From positions 236,918 through 300,917 of the forward strand of contig JAGFBZ010000868.1 of assembly GCA_018398805.1 (NCBI GenBank): 64,000 nucleotides of DNA, in the 5' to 3' direction. The translations under genes were made by a program, and so were the position numbers. Below the pieces are notes generated by a model. It was not told the DNA's origin, ran no database searches, and saw nothing but the letters and a program-made list of their open reading frames with translations. Positions within the stretch are counted from its first letter, which is position 1. Each line of letters starts with the position of its first letter. Below are positions 24,201 to 34,589 of this stretch, piece by piece. The DNA comes from Hirundichthys speculiger (lineage: Eukaryota > Chordata > Actinopteri > Beloniformes > Exocoetidae).

Positions 24201-25346
24201 GGTCTTTGTGTTCTAGTCTATAAGGGTCTTTGTGCTCTAGTCTATAAGGGTCTTTGTGTTCTAGTCTATAAGGATCTTTGTGTTCTAGTCCCTGAAGTTC
24301 TTTGTGCTCTAGTCTATAAGGGTCTTTGTGATCTTGTCTATAAGGGTCTTTGTGCTCTAGTCTATAAGGGTCTTTGTGCTCTAGTCTATAAGGGTCTTTG
24401 TGTTCTAGTCTATAAGGATCTTTGTGTTCTAGTCTATAAGGGGTCTTTGTGATCTTGACTATAAGGGTCTTTGTGCTCTAGTCTATCTAAGGGTCTTTGT
24501 GCTCTAGTCTATAAGGGTCTTTGTGCTCTAGTCTGTAAGGGTCTTTGTGATCTAGTCTATAGGGGGTCTTTGTGCTGTAGTCTATAAGGGTCTTGTGTCT
24601 TCTATTTCTTGTCTATAAGGGTCTTTGTGCTGTCTATAAAGGTCTTTGTGCTCTAGTCTATAAGGGTCTTTGTGTTCTAGTCTATAAGGGTCTTTGTGAT
24701 CTTGTCTATAAGGGTCTTTGTGCTCTAGTCTATAAGGGTCTTTGTGCTCTAGTCTGTAAGGGTCTTTGTGATCTAGTCTATAGGGGTCTTTGTGCTGTAG
24801 TCTATAAGGGTCTTTGTGATCTAGTCTATAAGGGTCTTTGTGTTCTAGTCTATAAGGGTCTTTGTGCTCTAGTCTATAAGGGTCTTTGTGCTCTAGTCTG
24901 TAAGGGTCTTTGTGATCTAGTCTATAGGGGTCTTTGTGCTGTAGTCTATAAGGGTCTTTGTGATCTAGTCTATAAGGGTCTTTGTGTTCTAGTCTATAAG
25001 GGTCTTTGTGATCTTGTCTATAAGGGTCTTTGTGATCTAGTCTATAGGGGTCTTTGTGCTGTAGTCTATAAGGGACTTTGTGCTCTAGTCTATAAGGGTC
25101 TTTGTGCTCTAGTCTATAAGGGTCTTTGTGTTCTAGTCTATACGGATCTTTGTGCTCTAGTCTATAAGGGTCTTTGTGCTCTAGTCTATAAAGGTCTTTG
25201 TGTTCTAGTCTATAAGGGTCTTTGTGCTCTAGTCTATAAGGGTCTTTGTGATCTAGTCTATAATGGTCTTTGTGTTCTAGTCTATAAAGGTCTTTGTGTT
25301 CTAGTCTATAAATGTCTTTGTTCTCTAGTCTATAAGGGTCTTTGTG
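21243..25346 (+). repeat. 24-bp minisatellite, about 4.1 kb, about 170 units
   Basis: The consensus unit is GTCTATAAGGGTCTTTGTGA + TCTA, with the variable position reading GA, CT, TT or CA. It is an exact multiple of three, so long stretches are open in one + frame as (D/A/V/I)LVYKGLC octapeptides. A 144-bp six-unit higher-order block repeats in tandem near 24751-25010 (the marker AGTCTGTAAG occurs at 24751 and 24895). The first about 1 kb is degenerate with truncated units; the 3' two-thirds are regular. I treat it as non-coding: no start context, no splice link and no known protein. Confidence 0.98.
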
Positions 25347-25659
25347 CAGGTGTCTTCTGCCCAGACGACAAGTTTATGAGCATTTGTTGTGTGATGGTGT
25401 TCATTGTTACTGGAGAGTGCCGGGTCTGTCAGTTGGATTTGACCATCACAGAAACATTGATAGGATGTAGAATGAAGAACATTTGAAGTGAAGTATCTGG
25501 TTATTCATTTAAATTAAAAATAAACAGACAGTGTAAAGGAAAAGTAGAAAGACCTCAGGGGCTTAAAACTTTGGCTCAGCTTCTACTGTCACTGGAAGGA
25601 CGAGTGAGGACAGGATCCCAGGGTCCAGACATCAGCAATGCTACAGGACGGCCCGATCA
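25347..25659. other. sequence between the minisatellite and the LINE fragment, nothing recognised
   Basis: Unique-looking intronic sequence. The minisatellite reading frame runs on to 25486 but loses repeat character at 25347. Confidence 0.4.
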
Positions 25660-26310
25660 ATGAGCGCAGGGGAGCTTCATCTACCCCTGCGGTCAGAAAA
25701 GCTCAGCTGTGGACAACTGTGGACCCTAACTCTCCACCCGATGACCCGAAAACCCTCTCAATCCTCAGAAAACAGGGTTAGAAAAGAAAACGATCTAAAG
25801 AAAACCAAAAATGGAAATCAAATGACTGGGCCACAAACTTTGATTGTGGGTGACATTGCAGTTAAATATGTGAAGAATTGAAACAGAAACGCCTAAACAT
25901 CAAGGATCAAGGACATAATCTCTGACATGACGGAGAGAATACTCGACGCTCTGGATGAACACGCAACAACTAAATGCATCATCTTACTCACACGGGGGCT
26001 AATGATGTAAAACAGCGATCAGAAAGACTTCACTAAGCTGTTCAAGACTCTGAGCCCCTTGACCACTGAGGTGTTGATCAGCGGACCCTTACCACCACTC
26101 AGAGCAGGAACTGAGGGGTTCAGCAGACTGCTGTCACTGGACACACAGGCTTCCAACTGCCTGGACCTCACATGGAGAACGCTTCATAGACCAAACCTTT
26201 TCAGACAGATGGTTTTCACCTCAGTAAATCAGGACTGTTTGCATCTGATCTGTTTCAGTCTGTGCGTCACTGCTGGGACCAAGTTCATGGCCCTTCCACT
26301 CCCATCTTCT
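25660..26310 (+). pseudogene. L2-type LINE ORF1 fragment with SGNH/GDSL esterase-like domain
   Basis: The frame from 25829 reads TGPQTLIVGDIAVKYVKN, the block that carries the catalytic GDS motif in the ORF1 esterase of fish L2/CR1 elements; here Ser is replaced by Ile. Further on, in a shifted frame (25920-25990), are DIISDMTERILDALDEH and a LL.HTGANDVK-like block. Then LTTEVLISGPLPPLRAGTEG followed by FSRLLSL at 26056-26130. The order and spacing fit the family. Stops and frameshifts make it dead, and no reverse transcriptase follows directly. Confidence 0.75.
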
Positions 26311-26713
26311 CATCCTGCATCACCCCTGACTCACCAGCCAGATAAAGTCCCACATGATGCCATTGTGAGCTCAGACTGATGTCTGCTGGGTCCAGGTCAC
26401 CAGATTGATGGTCCTCCAGGACCCAGGTTCCTTCTGTGGTCTCTCAGAAAGAGAAAATCAGAAGAGGGAATGCAGGAAAGCTGAGAGCAAGTTCACAATT
26501 AAATCTTTAAAGAAAACCTTCACACTTACGACACTGTTATTGGAAAAGGCTGGACGTGCCTGTTTTTCTGACGTGATCAGTAGGAATATCAACCAGTCGG
26601 CCAACACCCAGCACCGTCAGCCCCTGGTTTCATGTCCCTGAACCAGTGTAATGAGTTTGCATATTTTTGTTCCTAATGTGAAAATCAAAAACATCAGTCT
26701 TTCCGTTAAAAGC
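26311..26713. other. LINE-like remnant, unclear
   Basis: Continues between the ORF1 fragment and the inserted hAT. It may be an eroded LINE interior, but I see no identifiable domain. Confidence 0.3.
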
Positions 26714-26721
26714 ATCTACAC

Positions 26722-28148
26722 CAGGGTTTCTCAACGGGGGCGGTACCGCCCCCCGGAGGGTGTTCTGAACCTTTAGGGGGGGCGCTGGAAACGTTAAGGC
26801 TGAGAGGGGGGCGCTCAGGCAGAAATGAGGGGCGCCACGCCTTGAGAGCTCTATTTTAAACTTCCATGGTTTCTCAAAGTTTTTTTTTATAGTTAAAATC
26901 TACTTAAGTTTCAATAAAATGTTGTGCTCAGATTTCCTTTCAAAAAATAAAGCTGCTGTCTGAGACCAAAACCCCGAGTCTGCTGCTTCCATGACCCGGT
27001 AAAATCTCCTTTTGTCTCTACGTCACAACCAGATGAGCCGAGCGTGATCGGTCGCCATAGTAACGCCCATAAACACACAGCAGCGGAGAAACCCGTTTCC
27101 AACACATTTCACAGGGTTCATTCAGCAACCAACGAAAACATACACAATCAAGACTACATAATCACGTTAAATCACAAACATTTACAGTAAAATCAAAAAG
27201 TGCCGGCAGTACAAAGATAATTACATAAATTATTTATTCATTCCATCACCGAGCATCGTACATCTGCAGACGTGCTGCTTTGTGAGCAGGTGTTCTCCAA
27301 TGAAGCCGTAAAGCCATCATGATTACAGGAGCATCTTTCTAAAAAACATCCAGACAAGGTATCTAAAGACTCGGCTTACTGAACAGGGATTCAGCCAAAC
27401 TCTCCACATGCAGACAAAATACCGAAACCGTCTGGACCTTGTGATCTCTGGTGCACTCAGGCTGAAGCTCATGGCGACGTGTCCAGATGTGTAAAAGCTG
27501 GCAGCAGCCCACCAAGATCAGGGCTCCCACTAAAAATAAAGAGCAGCAGTCGTTCCCTTTTGTAAATAGTTTTTTCTTCTTCCTTTCTCGTTGCCAGGCC
27601 AGGCCTTGTCAGTAGTCTACTCCGAAAATGACCGTTTGAAATGTTTAAGGTGCATTAATTGACGCACGAGTGCTTCCAGGTTTTGATTAATTAATTTACC
27701 GCTGTTCACGTAAAGTGTGCATGATGTTGTTGGCATCTTCAGTTACCCTACCCATAAAACATAATTTCAACTAATTCTGCTGTGGTGGTATTTTTTCTTA
27801 GTTCCAAGAATTTATTTACAAATGTTGTGATGAATTCAAAAATCATAAAAGGCGGTGTCGCCTTTCTCTCTGTAGGAAGATCAATTTGATTTAAATTCAA
27901 TTTCGCAGTTCAATCTCAGAAATTCAGCCTCACAGTCCAGAAGAACAACTGAAGAGGTTTTGGTCCCAGTGCAACTAAAGTATTATAATATTTCCATGTT
28001 ATTTCCATTTCCACAAATTAAAATCCATGCTTACACACACATGCACACTTTTCATTTTTTTCTCTTTTTTTTTCCTGGGGGGGGGGGCGTTAAGAGCATC
28101 ATGGTGGCTAAGGGGGGGGTTTGTTCAAAAAAGGGTTGAGAACCACTG
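26722..28148. mobile_element. non-autonomous hAT, 1427 bp
   Basis: The ends are CAGGGTTTCTCAAC and the inverted CAGTGGTTCTCAAC, a classic hAT terminus. The flanks ATCTACAC (26714-26721) and AACTAGAC (28149-28156) match at 6 of 8 positions, an eroded target duplication. Both termini are followed inside by G-rich (GGGGGGGCG) tracts. No transposase domain is visible. It is inserted between LINE fragments. Confidence 0.8.
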
Positions 28149-28740
28149 AACTAGACTAAGGACAGAAGAGAACATCTGTGAACATCAGGATGGTTTCATG
28201 ATGATGAAGAGGACTACAGATGAAATATTAGCTTGGAGGATGCTGATGGAGAAGGTCAGAGAAGATCAGAGGGAGCTGTGTTGTGTCTTTGTAGACCTTC
28301 AGAAAGCAGATGACAGGATGCTGAGAGGAGCTCTGGTCCTGATGAGGAGGTCTGGAGGAGCAGAGAAGGATGTTAGAGTGGAGCAGGACATGGATGAGAG
28401 CTGGAGGATGATGGTGAGGTGAGATGAAGGTGTGATGGAGGAGTTCCAGGTGGAGGTGGGACTGATCAAGGATCAGCTCTGAGCTCCTCCTCGTTGCTAT
28501 GGTGATGGACAGACTGATAGATGAGGTCAGACAGGAATCTCCATGGACATGATGTTTCCAGATGACACTGATCTGTAGTGAGAGCAGGGAGCAGGTGGAG
28601 GTCTGACCTGGAGATGAGAGGAATGAAGGTCAGCTGCAGACAGAATAATGAGTGAATGAGAGGAACCAGAGAGGAACGATGAGACTACAGGGAGCAGAGA
28701 AGGAGAAGATGGAGGAGTTTAAGGACTGAGGGTCAATGTT
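28149..28740 (+). pseudogene. RTE-type LINE reverse-transcriptase fragment
   Basis: The frame 28198-28422 reads MKRTTDEILAWRMLMEKVRE then DQRELCCVFVDLQKADDRM. It matches the RT block in which TTDAIFALR..MEK is followed by motif A (VFVDLEKAYDR); here the catalytic-region sequence is LQKADD. Later, out of frame, come GDGQTDR/MVMDRLTDEVRQE.PW and the region that should hold F(A/V)DD (28545-28565). Numerous stops make it dead. Confidence 0.8.
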
Positions 28741-29050
28741 ACGAGTTGCTTTCCTGCAATTAGTGAGAACAATGATCCCGTGCCTCAAACATCTGGACCG
28801 TGTTTGAGGCAGACAGGAAGTTTCACCTGAGAGGGCAACACCTCCCACAACAAAGGTTCCACTTTACCTTCTACAGCTCTTTATCCTCAGTAAAATCAGG
28901 AAAGACCCTCTAAATGACACATTAATATGTTAAAGTGAGTTGAATATTATTATACCCAAAATAAAAAGATGATGATGAAAGAAGAATCTATTAAACTAGA
29001 TACCAACTAAACTAAACAAGAAAACAACCATTGAATAAAATAAAAATAGC
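28741..29050. other. intron, nothing recognised
   Basis: AT-rich in the second half, with no identifiable element. Confidence 0.35.
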
Positions 29051-29089
29051 AGCTTGTGTCAGACGGGATGCATAAATGTCAGATGGAGT

Positions 29090-29865
29090 CATGCGTGTGA
29101 CTGTCACAGCTTAAACAGCTGGGTGGCATCTGAGCAGAGCCGCAGGAACATATTCTCTGCAGGGGGTGCTGGGAGTCTGAGTCAGCTGTGTGTTTTTAAC
29201 ATCATAAAACAGCATCTGTCATTGTCATGGTGGACGAGACGACAGATGTCAATAACGCGCCACAGTTTATGTTCTTTTTAAAATACTGCAGAATGAATCA
29301 TTGGATGAGCAGTTGTGTCTGTCAGGGGTGAAAGAGTTTGTGAGACCATTGAGCAGAGAGGGAGGGACAGGTATGATGACATCTACCTCAGGTGCTCCGA
29401 GTGCAAGGAGAGGGCCAGGGCACGGAGGGATACGTGCAAAGTTCAAGAAACTCCATGACCTTATCTGCCAGATACAAAACTGATTTAAAGATCAGGAACA
29501 ATTAATGTTCCTGTCCCTCCTCGACCACCAACAGTTTCAGACATATCGGAAATAAATTCCTGCATCCAACCTTTTCCAGCTTGACACCAGAGCCACGGAG
29601 CTCTATTTGATGATCTGACCTGCTTAAAAACAGAAATGACTGTAATGTAGGCCATGATGGACTTTGAAGGGAAACGTCCCAAAGATCTCCTTGGTTTCCT
29701 CCACAGCAAACATCTGGATGAGATCATGCCACAGCTGTACAGACTGACATGTCTGGATGTGACTATTCCCACATCCACCACAACTGCTGACCAGACATCC
29801 TCTGCCCTCAAGAGAATAAAAACATATGGAAGGAATACGGTGATGTGTAATCTGTAAATAACGCA
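29090..29865 (+). pseudogene. hAT (ZMYM1-like) transposase relic
   Basis: The block around 29200-29280 reads KTASVIVMVDETTDVNNAPQ in one frame. It corresponds to the conserved catalytic-Asp block (..I.DET.DV....QL) of this hAT group. The 29654-29857 frame ends with LYRLTCLDVTIPTSTTTADQ and TSSALKRIKTYGRNTVM. It matches the C-terminal dimerisation motif (L..TIP.TSA.AER.FSALKRIKTYLR.TM), with the diagnostic Glu-Arg lost. The middle is missing and frames are broken. A second inverted fragment lies at 2095-2265. Confidence 0.8.
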
Positions 29866-29917
29866 GCGCCTACTTCTTGAAAATATTGCGTTTTTTGGTG
29901 GCTTGTATAATTATAAC

Positions 29918-31392
29918 TAGGGCTGGGCAAGTTGAGGCGTTATTATCGCGCTAACACATTAATTTATTAACGCCGACATTTATTTTATTGCGCGTTGCTC
30001 GCTTTTGTTTTGAAAAGTCTGTTACTGGCTGCTGCAGAACAGGAAAAGAATTGGCAGGTAAATATGCGGAGAATCTAAAACAGACATGGAGAACGGTAAA
30101 AATCCGTGTACTTTACAGTTCAGGTAGCAATATTAACAATTCTGTCTGAAAAAAAATTCTGGACTGCAACAAAACTTTGGCGTCATTCCTCCATGTTCCA
30201 TCAGATCTGCTCCATGTGTTCACTGTCCTAATGTTCTCTAGCTCAGTCATTCCCAAACTTCAGAATACCAAGGCCCAATCTGAAATGTGAAAAATTTCTG
30301 CGGCCCACTCGAACCTTTTACCACAACTGTGATCAACATACAAGACAAGAAACTATGTCCCAATGGTAACGTAAGGGGTCAACAAATAAGGTTGCAATTG
30401 TCATATTAAGTTAAGATGAGAGTAGAATAATGCTCAATTGGTTTTATTACTTCTAAATATTTTTTTAATCATGTCATAAATATTTTACAGTAATAAAGAA
30501 TATATTTTTAAAAAATCGAGGATTTAAAACATTGTTTATTTTTAATGATCTCTGACGACCCACCTGCAGTACCATGACGGCCCACCAGGGGCCCACCCAG
30601 ACTTTGGGAATCGCTGCTCTAGCTGGTTACTGCAGTGCAGCTCCATCTAGTGGCACAGATGTGTAATGACAACAGAAAGTCCAGTCCTGGATTTTCAAAC
30701 AAATTTAGTTCTGTGGCCCGTTTTTTAATTTTGTATTTTTGATCCAAGTTGAAATATAAAAAAAACAGGCATTTTTTCTTTTTTTTTTTTTTTTTTGTCT
30801 TGAGATAAATAAAATAAAATAAAATGTTACTTTTCAAATTTTTGTTTGACAGTTGAAAATGTAAAGAATGAATGATACATGGATTGGTAAAGTTACTGAA
30901 CTTTAACATGGACATTTTCATTTTAAAGTTCTCCCAGACGGAGGATTCAACAGAAACAAGGTTATTTGTAACAACTGACAAGTTGAACTCCCCGTTAAAA
31001 GTTTCTGCTGTTACCTCAGAAATTACCTGTTTTAATGTTCTGATTGTGCTGAACCACAATCATTTTGTTGGATTTTGTTGGTAGACTTTTTTTTATTTTT
31101 GATAAAAACGGGATGACATTAATGCCCTGGCAGTGGCAATAAGCTTTATTTTATTTTACATTTTTTAAGATGAGATTTACACTACTTATGTGTTACTGAC
31201 AAGTGCTGATGTTAAAAGTGTTTGAACAACAAATGTTATGACACTTTAGTTCATATGGCAGCAGAACATTTAAATAAAAGTGACCTTTACTTTTGAATTC
31301 ATCATTTGATTTTGCGTATATAATGCAATTAATCGTGATTAATCAGGGAAATAATGCAATTAATTAAAATTTTTTATAGTTGCCCAGCTCTA
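29918..31392. mobile_element. non-autonomous hAT, family A copy 3, inverted
   Basis: The ends TAGGGCTGGGCAAG and TTGCCCAGCTCTA are flanked by a perfect 8-bp duplication ATTATAAC (29910-29917 and 31393-31400). The interior is the reverse complement of copies at 14209 and 19637. It hosts a nested hAT (30244-30616). It is inserted just beyond the ZMYM1-like relic. Confidence 0.95.
30244..30616. mobile_element. non-autonomous hAT (family B), nested in family A copy 3
   Basis: 373 bp, starting CAGTCATTCCCAAACTT and ending CTTTGGGAATCGCTG. It is flanked by a perfect 8-bp duplication CTCTAGCT (30236-30243 and 30617-30624). It matches 38541-38920 in opposite orientation. Excising it restores the family A sequence. 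Confidence 0.95.
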
Positions 31393-31400
31393 ATTATAAC

Positions 31401-34400
31401 GTCATGGTGGATTAAGTAGTTAAACATGCACTGGCCCAGGTACCAAATATGTGACCCCCCGCTGAGTAATACTGTAATGAACATTAAACCAGACCACTAG
31501 AATTTAGAGTGAATTTTAAACATTTTAATTTTTTTCCTACCACATTTTTTTCTCCCTTGTTTCCAATGTTCTTTTTGTTTTTACATTTTTTGAGATGCTG
31601 CAGCCCCACCAGCAGGGGGTGCTGCAGCACCCCTACTTCCTGCGTTCTGGCTCTGAGGCCTTCTGGCCAGGATAGAGTTCACATGTCTGTGGTTGGTATG
31701 AGAGTTAAAGGAAAAGAGTGGGAATAAGCTGGAGAGGCTCCTCTCACCGCTCTGCTGCCTACCACACAGCTCCTGGTCCTGGTCCTGGTCCTGGTCCTGG
31801 TCCTTGAGCTGGGAAACTGGAGCGTAGACTGCGTTGGTGCTGAGGAAGACCGGCGGGCCCCACAGTGTGGGGATGAAATAACAGACCTGCAGTCTATTGC
31901 AATACTGATATACGCGCATCATGACCTTTCAGCTTCTCCAAAAGCAGTCGGAGGCATTGATGTCCAGGGAGACGGGTAACAGAGGAGGACAAGGACGATT
32001 CTTTGACGTCGTCCCCAGATGCTCAACCAAGCGTGACTGAGCGGAGGACCGCAGTTAACTCGTGCTTGACGTTCGTTCTTCCTCTGAGTCTCGTTGGCCA
32101 GCTGCTCTGTAATGCTGTGATCCAGCTGTGGGACTGGGAACGAAGAGTCTCCACTGACCACCGAGGAAAGATGCTGCTCTGCTTCGTTTTCTCGGTTAAG
32201 CGTGGAGTTTTCATACTAGTTCAGTCGGGCTGAAGATGCTGCCAGCTGGTCTGGTGTTATTGCATCAAACTCCTCTGATGTGTCAGCTGGCCCTCCTTCA
32301 GGAGGTTGGGTCCTGTTGCTTGATTGACATCTGTCTGGGTGGCCTCATTGATGGATCTACGGTGGTTAATGTGATGGAATTTAAACATTCTTCTGTATTA
32401 TATTGTTATTGTGTAATGGTTTTAGAAGGGGAACTCTTAGTTCCTGCTACAATATTATGTTTATTATGTCTGTTTTGTCTAAGTGTATTCAGGTGTGTCC
32501 CGTTGAAATAGTATGTATTGTATTACTGATGCTCTTCACCATTCTTCAAAAATCTGCTGAGATGTAGGTATGACCCGTTGGGATGCAAATGGATATTAAA
32601 ATTCACTGAAATCTAGTTATTTTCCATATCTTGTTTTTTAAGGTTATCTTCAGGTTGGCTTGGATATTATAGTCAGGGTTAAGCTAAGTATGGGGATAAA
32701 TGTTATTATTTCCACAACACTTGGCGACCCACGAAGGGGCTCTTTCCCGTCATGTAGTGGACGTTCCCTGGGAGATGATCTGTGTTGTGTGCTGCTCTGC
32801 TTCCCTCTGCCTGTCAGCAACACAGCTCTTCCTCACCAAGCTGTCCTCTGCTTAAAATCATTCACAGAGTTTTCAAAACAAAATCTTGAGAGAGTCTCTG
32901 TTCTATTTTAATTCTTTAAATTCAGGTTCACGGCTTTTTGAAAACCTCGGGGATTCATCGGTGACAGTCACCCCCTTCTTCCCGAAGCTCTTTCAGACGG
33001 TAGAGGTGTTGGACTTGGACCTGATGCTTCAGACCAGCTTGTGTTTTAACTGCCAGTCCTGGTCCAGACTAACACGGAGCGAGCTGCACTGATTCATTCA
33101 TTTTTCCCAGGCCCCTCATCAGTCCTCCTTCTGATGTGAATCATTTAAGTAGACGCTACCCTGCATGTTGATGTCACGCATTTGGTAATTAAACTGGATG
33201 CACATAATTTCTGAGGCTGAACACCACATACAACAGTGGTGGTGCAGATGGAGAAGCCTCGTTCATCTCATCTCATCTGTAGATGTGTGTGATCAGCAGC
33301 AGCCGAGCCTGCAGTGTTACAGACGTGTTCCCGTAGTGAGCCATTACTACTCCATTAGGACTCAGTATGTTTATATATCAAACCTCCATCTTCAGATTAG
33401 GTACCAGAGCACTAGTTAGCACTGACTGATACATCAATGATGACCAGATGTGCAGCAATCAGTCCAGCTGCTGAGTAAACACATAAACAGTGTGGTGACG
33501 CTCGTGCGTAAAGCTGACACTCCTGGAGGATTACGTTAATGGTAGGATCAGGACCACGTGATTTTTGGGGACCACGAAGACTTCCTGGCTAGATTCCCCA
33601 GAGCAGCGCTGCTGGATCTCTGAGCTGAACTGGGTCCAGTGTTAAGCAGACTGAGCCTCTGTAACAGCACCATCCTGGTGCACGTACTGGTGTTGGCCAC
33701 TCAGGTTTCTGGCCACCGGATCTTTCCAGTGGGAATTAGCCGACAGGTATGCATTTAGGTTAAATTGGTTCTGATGTCCAGTTGAATTCTGGGAGGTCTG
33801 GGATATCACAGCCATGCCTGAGGACAGTGATGTCTGCTGCTTTGGACACTTTAACAACGCGACTAGTTGATGCATCAAGATTCTTGACAGCTCACTGGCT
33901 GCCAATGAGTGGCCAAGGACTCAGAGTGGAAATGGATTTGTCTTTTTGAGCCGTAAAAATGTGCAAACGATCAACGTGCAAGTTATTTAAGACCCAAACA
34001 TAGTCTGGATCAGCACATGACTCATGAACAGAGAGGCAGGCGCTGTCTTTTAGCCCATCTTTCATCAGTCTGCCTCAGTAAGTCAGCAAGTATTATTTCC
34101 GCAAAACCGCATGTTTCTTTTCTCTGATACTAACGTCTCCCCCTCATTGTTCCAGTCAGAACAGGAATCCATGTATCTGCGTTACATCAGCGGATCTTTT
34201 TGATGTCCATTCCAGGATATTTTAACTCGGCTCAAACTGTGCTGTCCAGCTGCACCAAATGTCTCCGCGCATCTGTTTAAAGCTCCCGCCCACGCATTCA
34301 CACACAGCCTTAAACATCACCATCACAGGCCAATCCACTGTTCACCCGTCAGCTGAACAGCTGCTGATTGAAGGATGCTCAAAGAGTGTCCACTCGTGGT

Positions 34401-34589
34401 GAAGGCGAGACTTTGCAGGACAAATATTTCTCCCAAAGCTGTGTGCATGTGTCCTTGACTGTTTGGTCTGCACACCTGGAGATGACCTCAGATCCTCCCA
34501 CCTTCCTCTGCTGAAAGAGAGTTCTATGTTAATGTTCCTCTGATGTGAAGGGTTGCATGCTGGTGGGATTAGAAGAAGAGTTGTAGCTC
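31401..34589. other. about 3.2 kb of intron, no gene or classified repeat recognised
   Basis: Contains a (TGGTCC)n hexamer run at 31771-31803. Short open frames (for example 31581-31922 minus, with a DQ repeat) are by-products. It has the composition of ordinary unique intron. Conserved non-coding elements could be here but cannot be judged without comparison. Confidence 0.4.
31771..31803. repeat. (TGGTCC)n hexamer repeat
   Basis: Five perfect or near-perfect copies of TCCTGG. Confidence 0.95.

Noticed and set aside
21243..25346. CRISPR-like array of short repeats
   Set aside because: Units are contiguous with no unique spacers, in a vertebrate intron; it is a minisatellite.
24593..25486. 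297-codon LVYKGLC-repeat frame
   Set aside because: Minisatellite unit of 24 bp keeps one frame open; no promoter, splice link or domain, and the frame breaks repeatedly elsewhere in the array.
32886..33092. Candidate linker exon after AAATTCAG at about 32925
   Set aside because: With the required phase it hits a stop within a few codons and shows no endophilin linker similarity.
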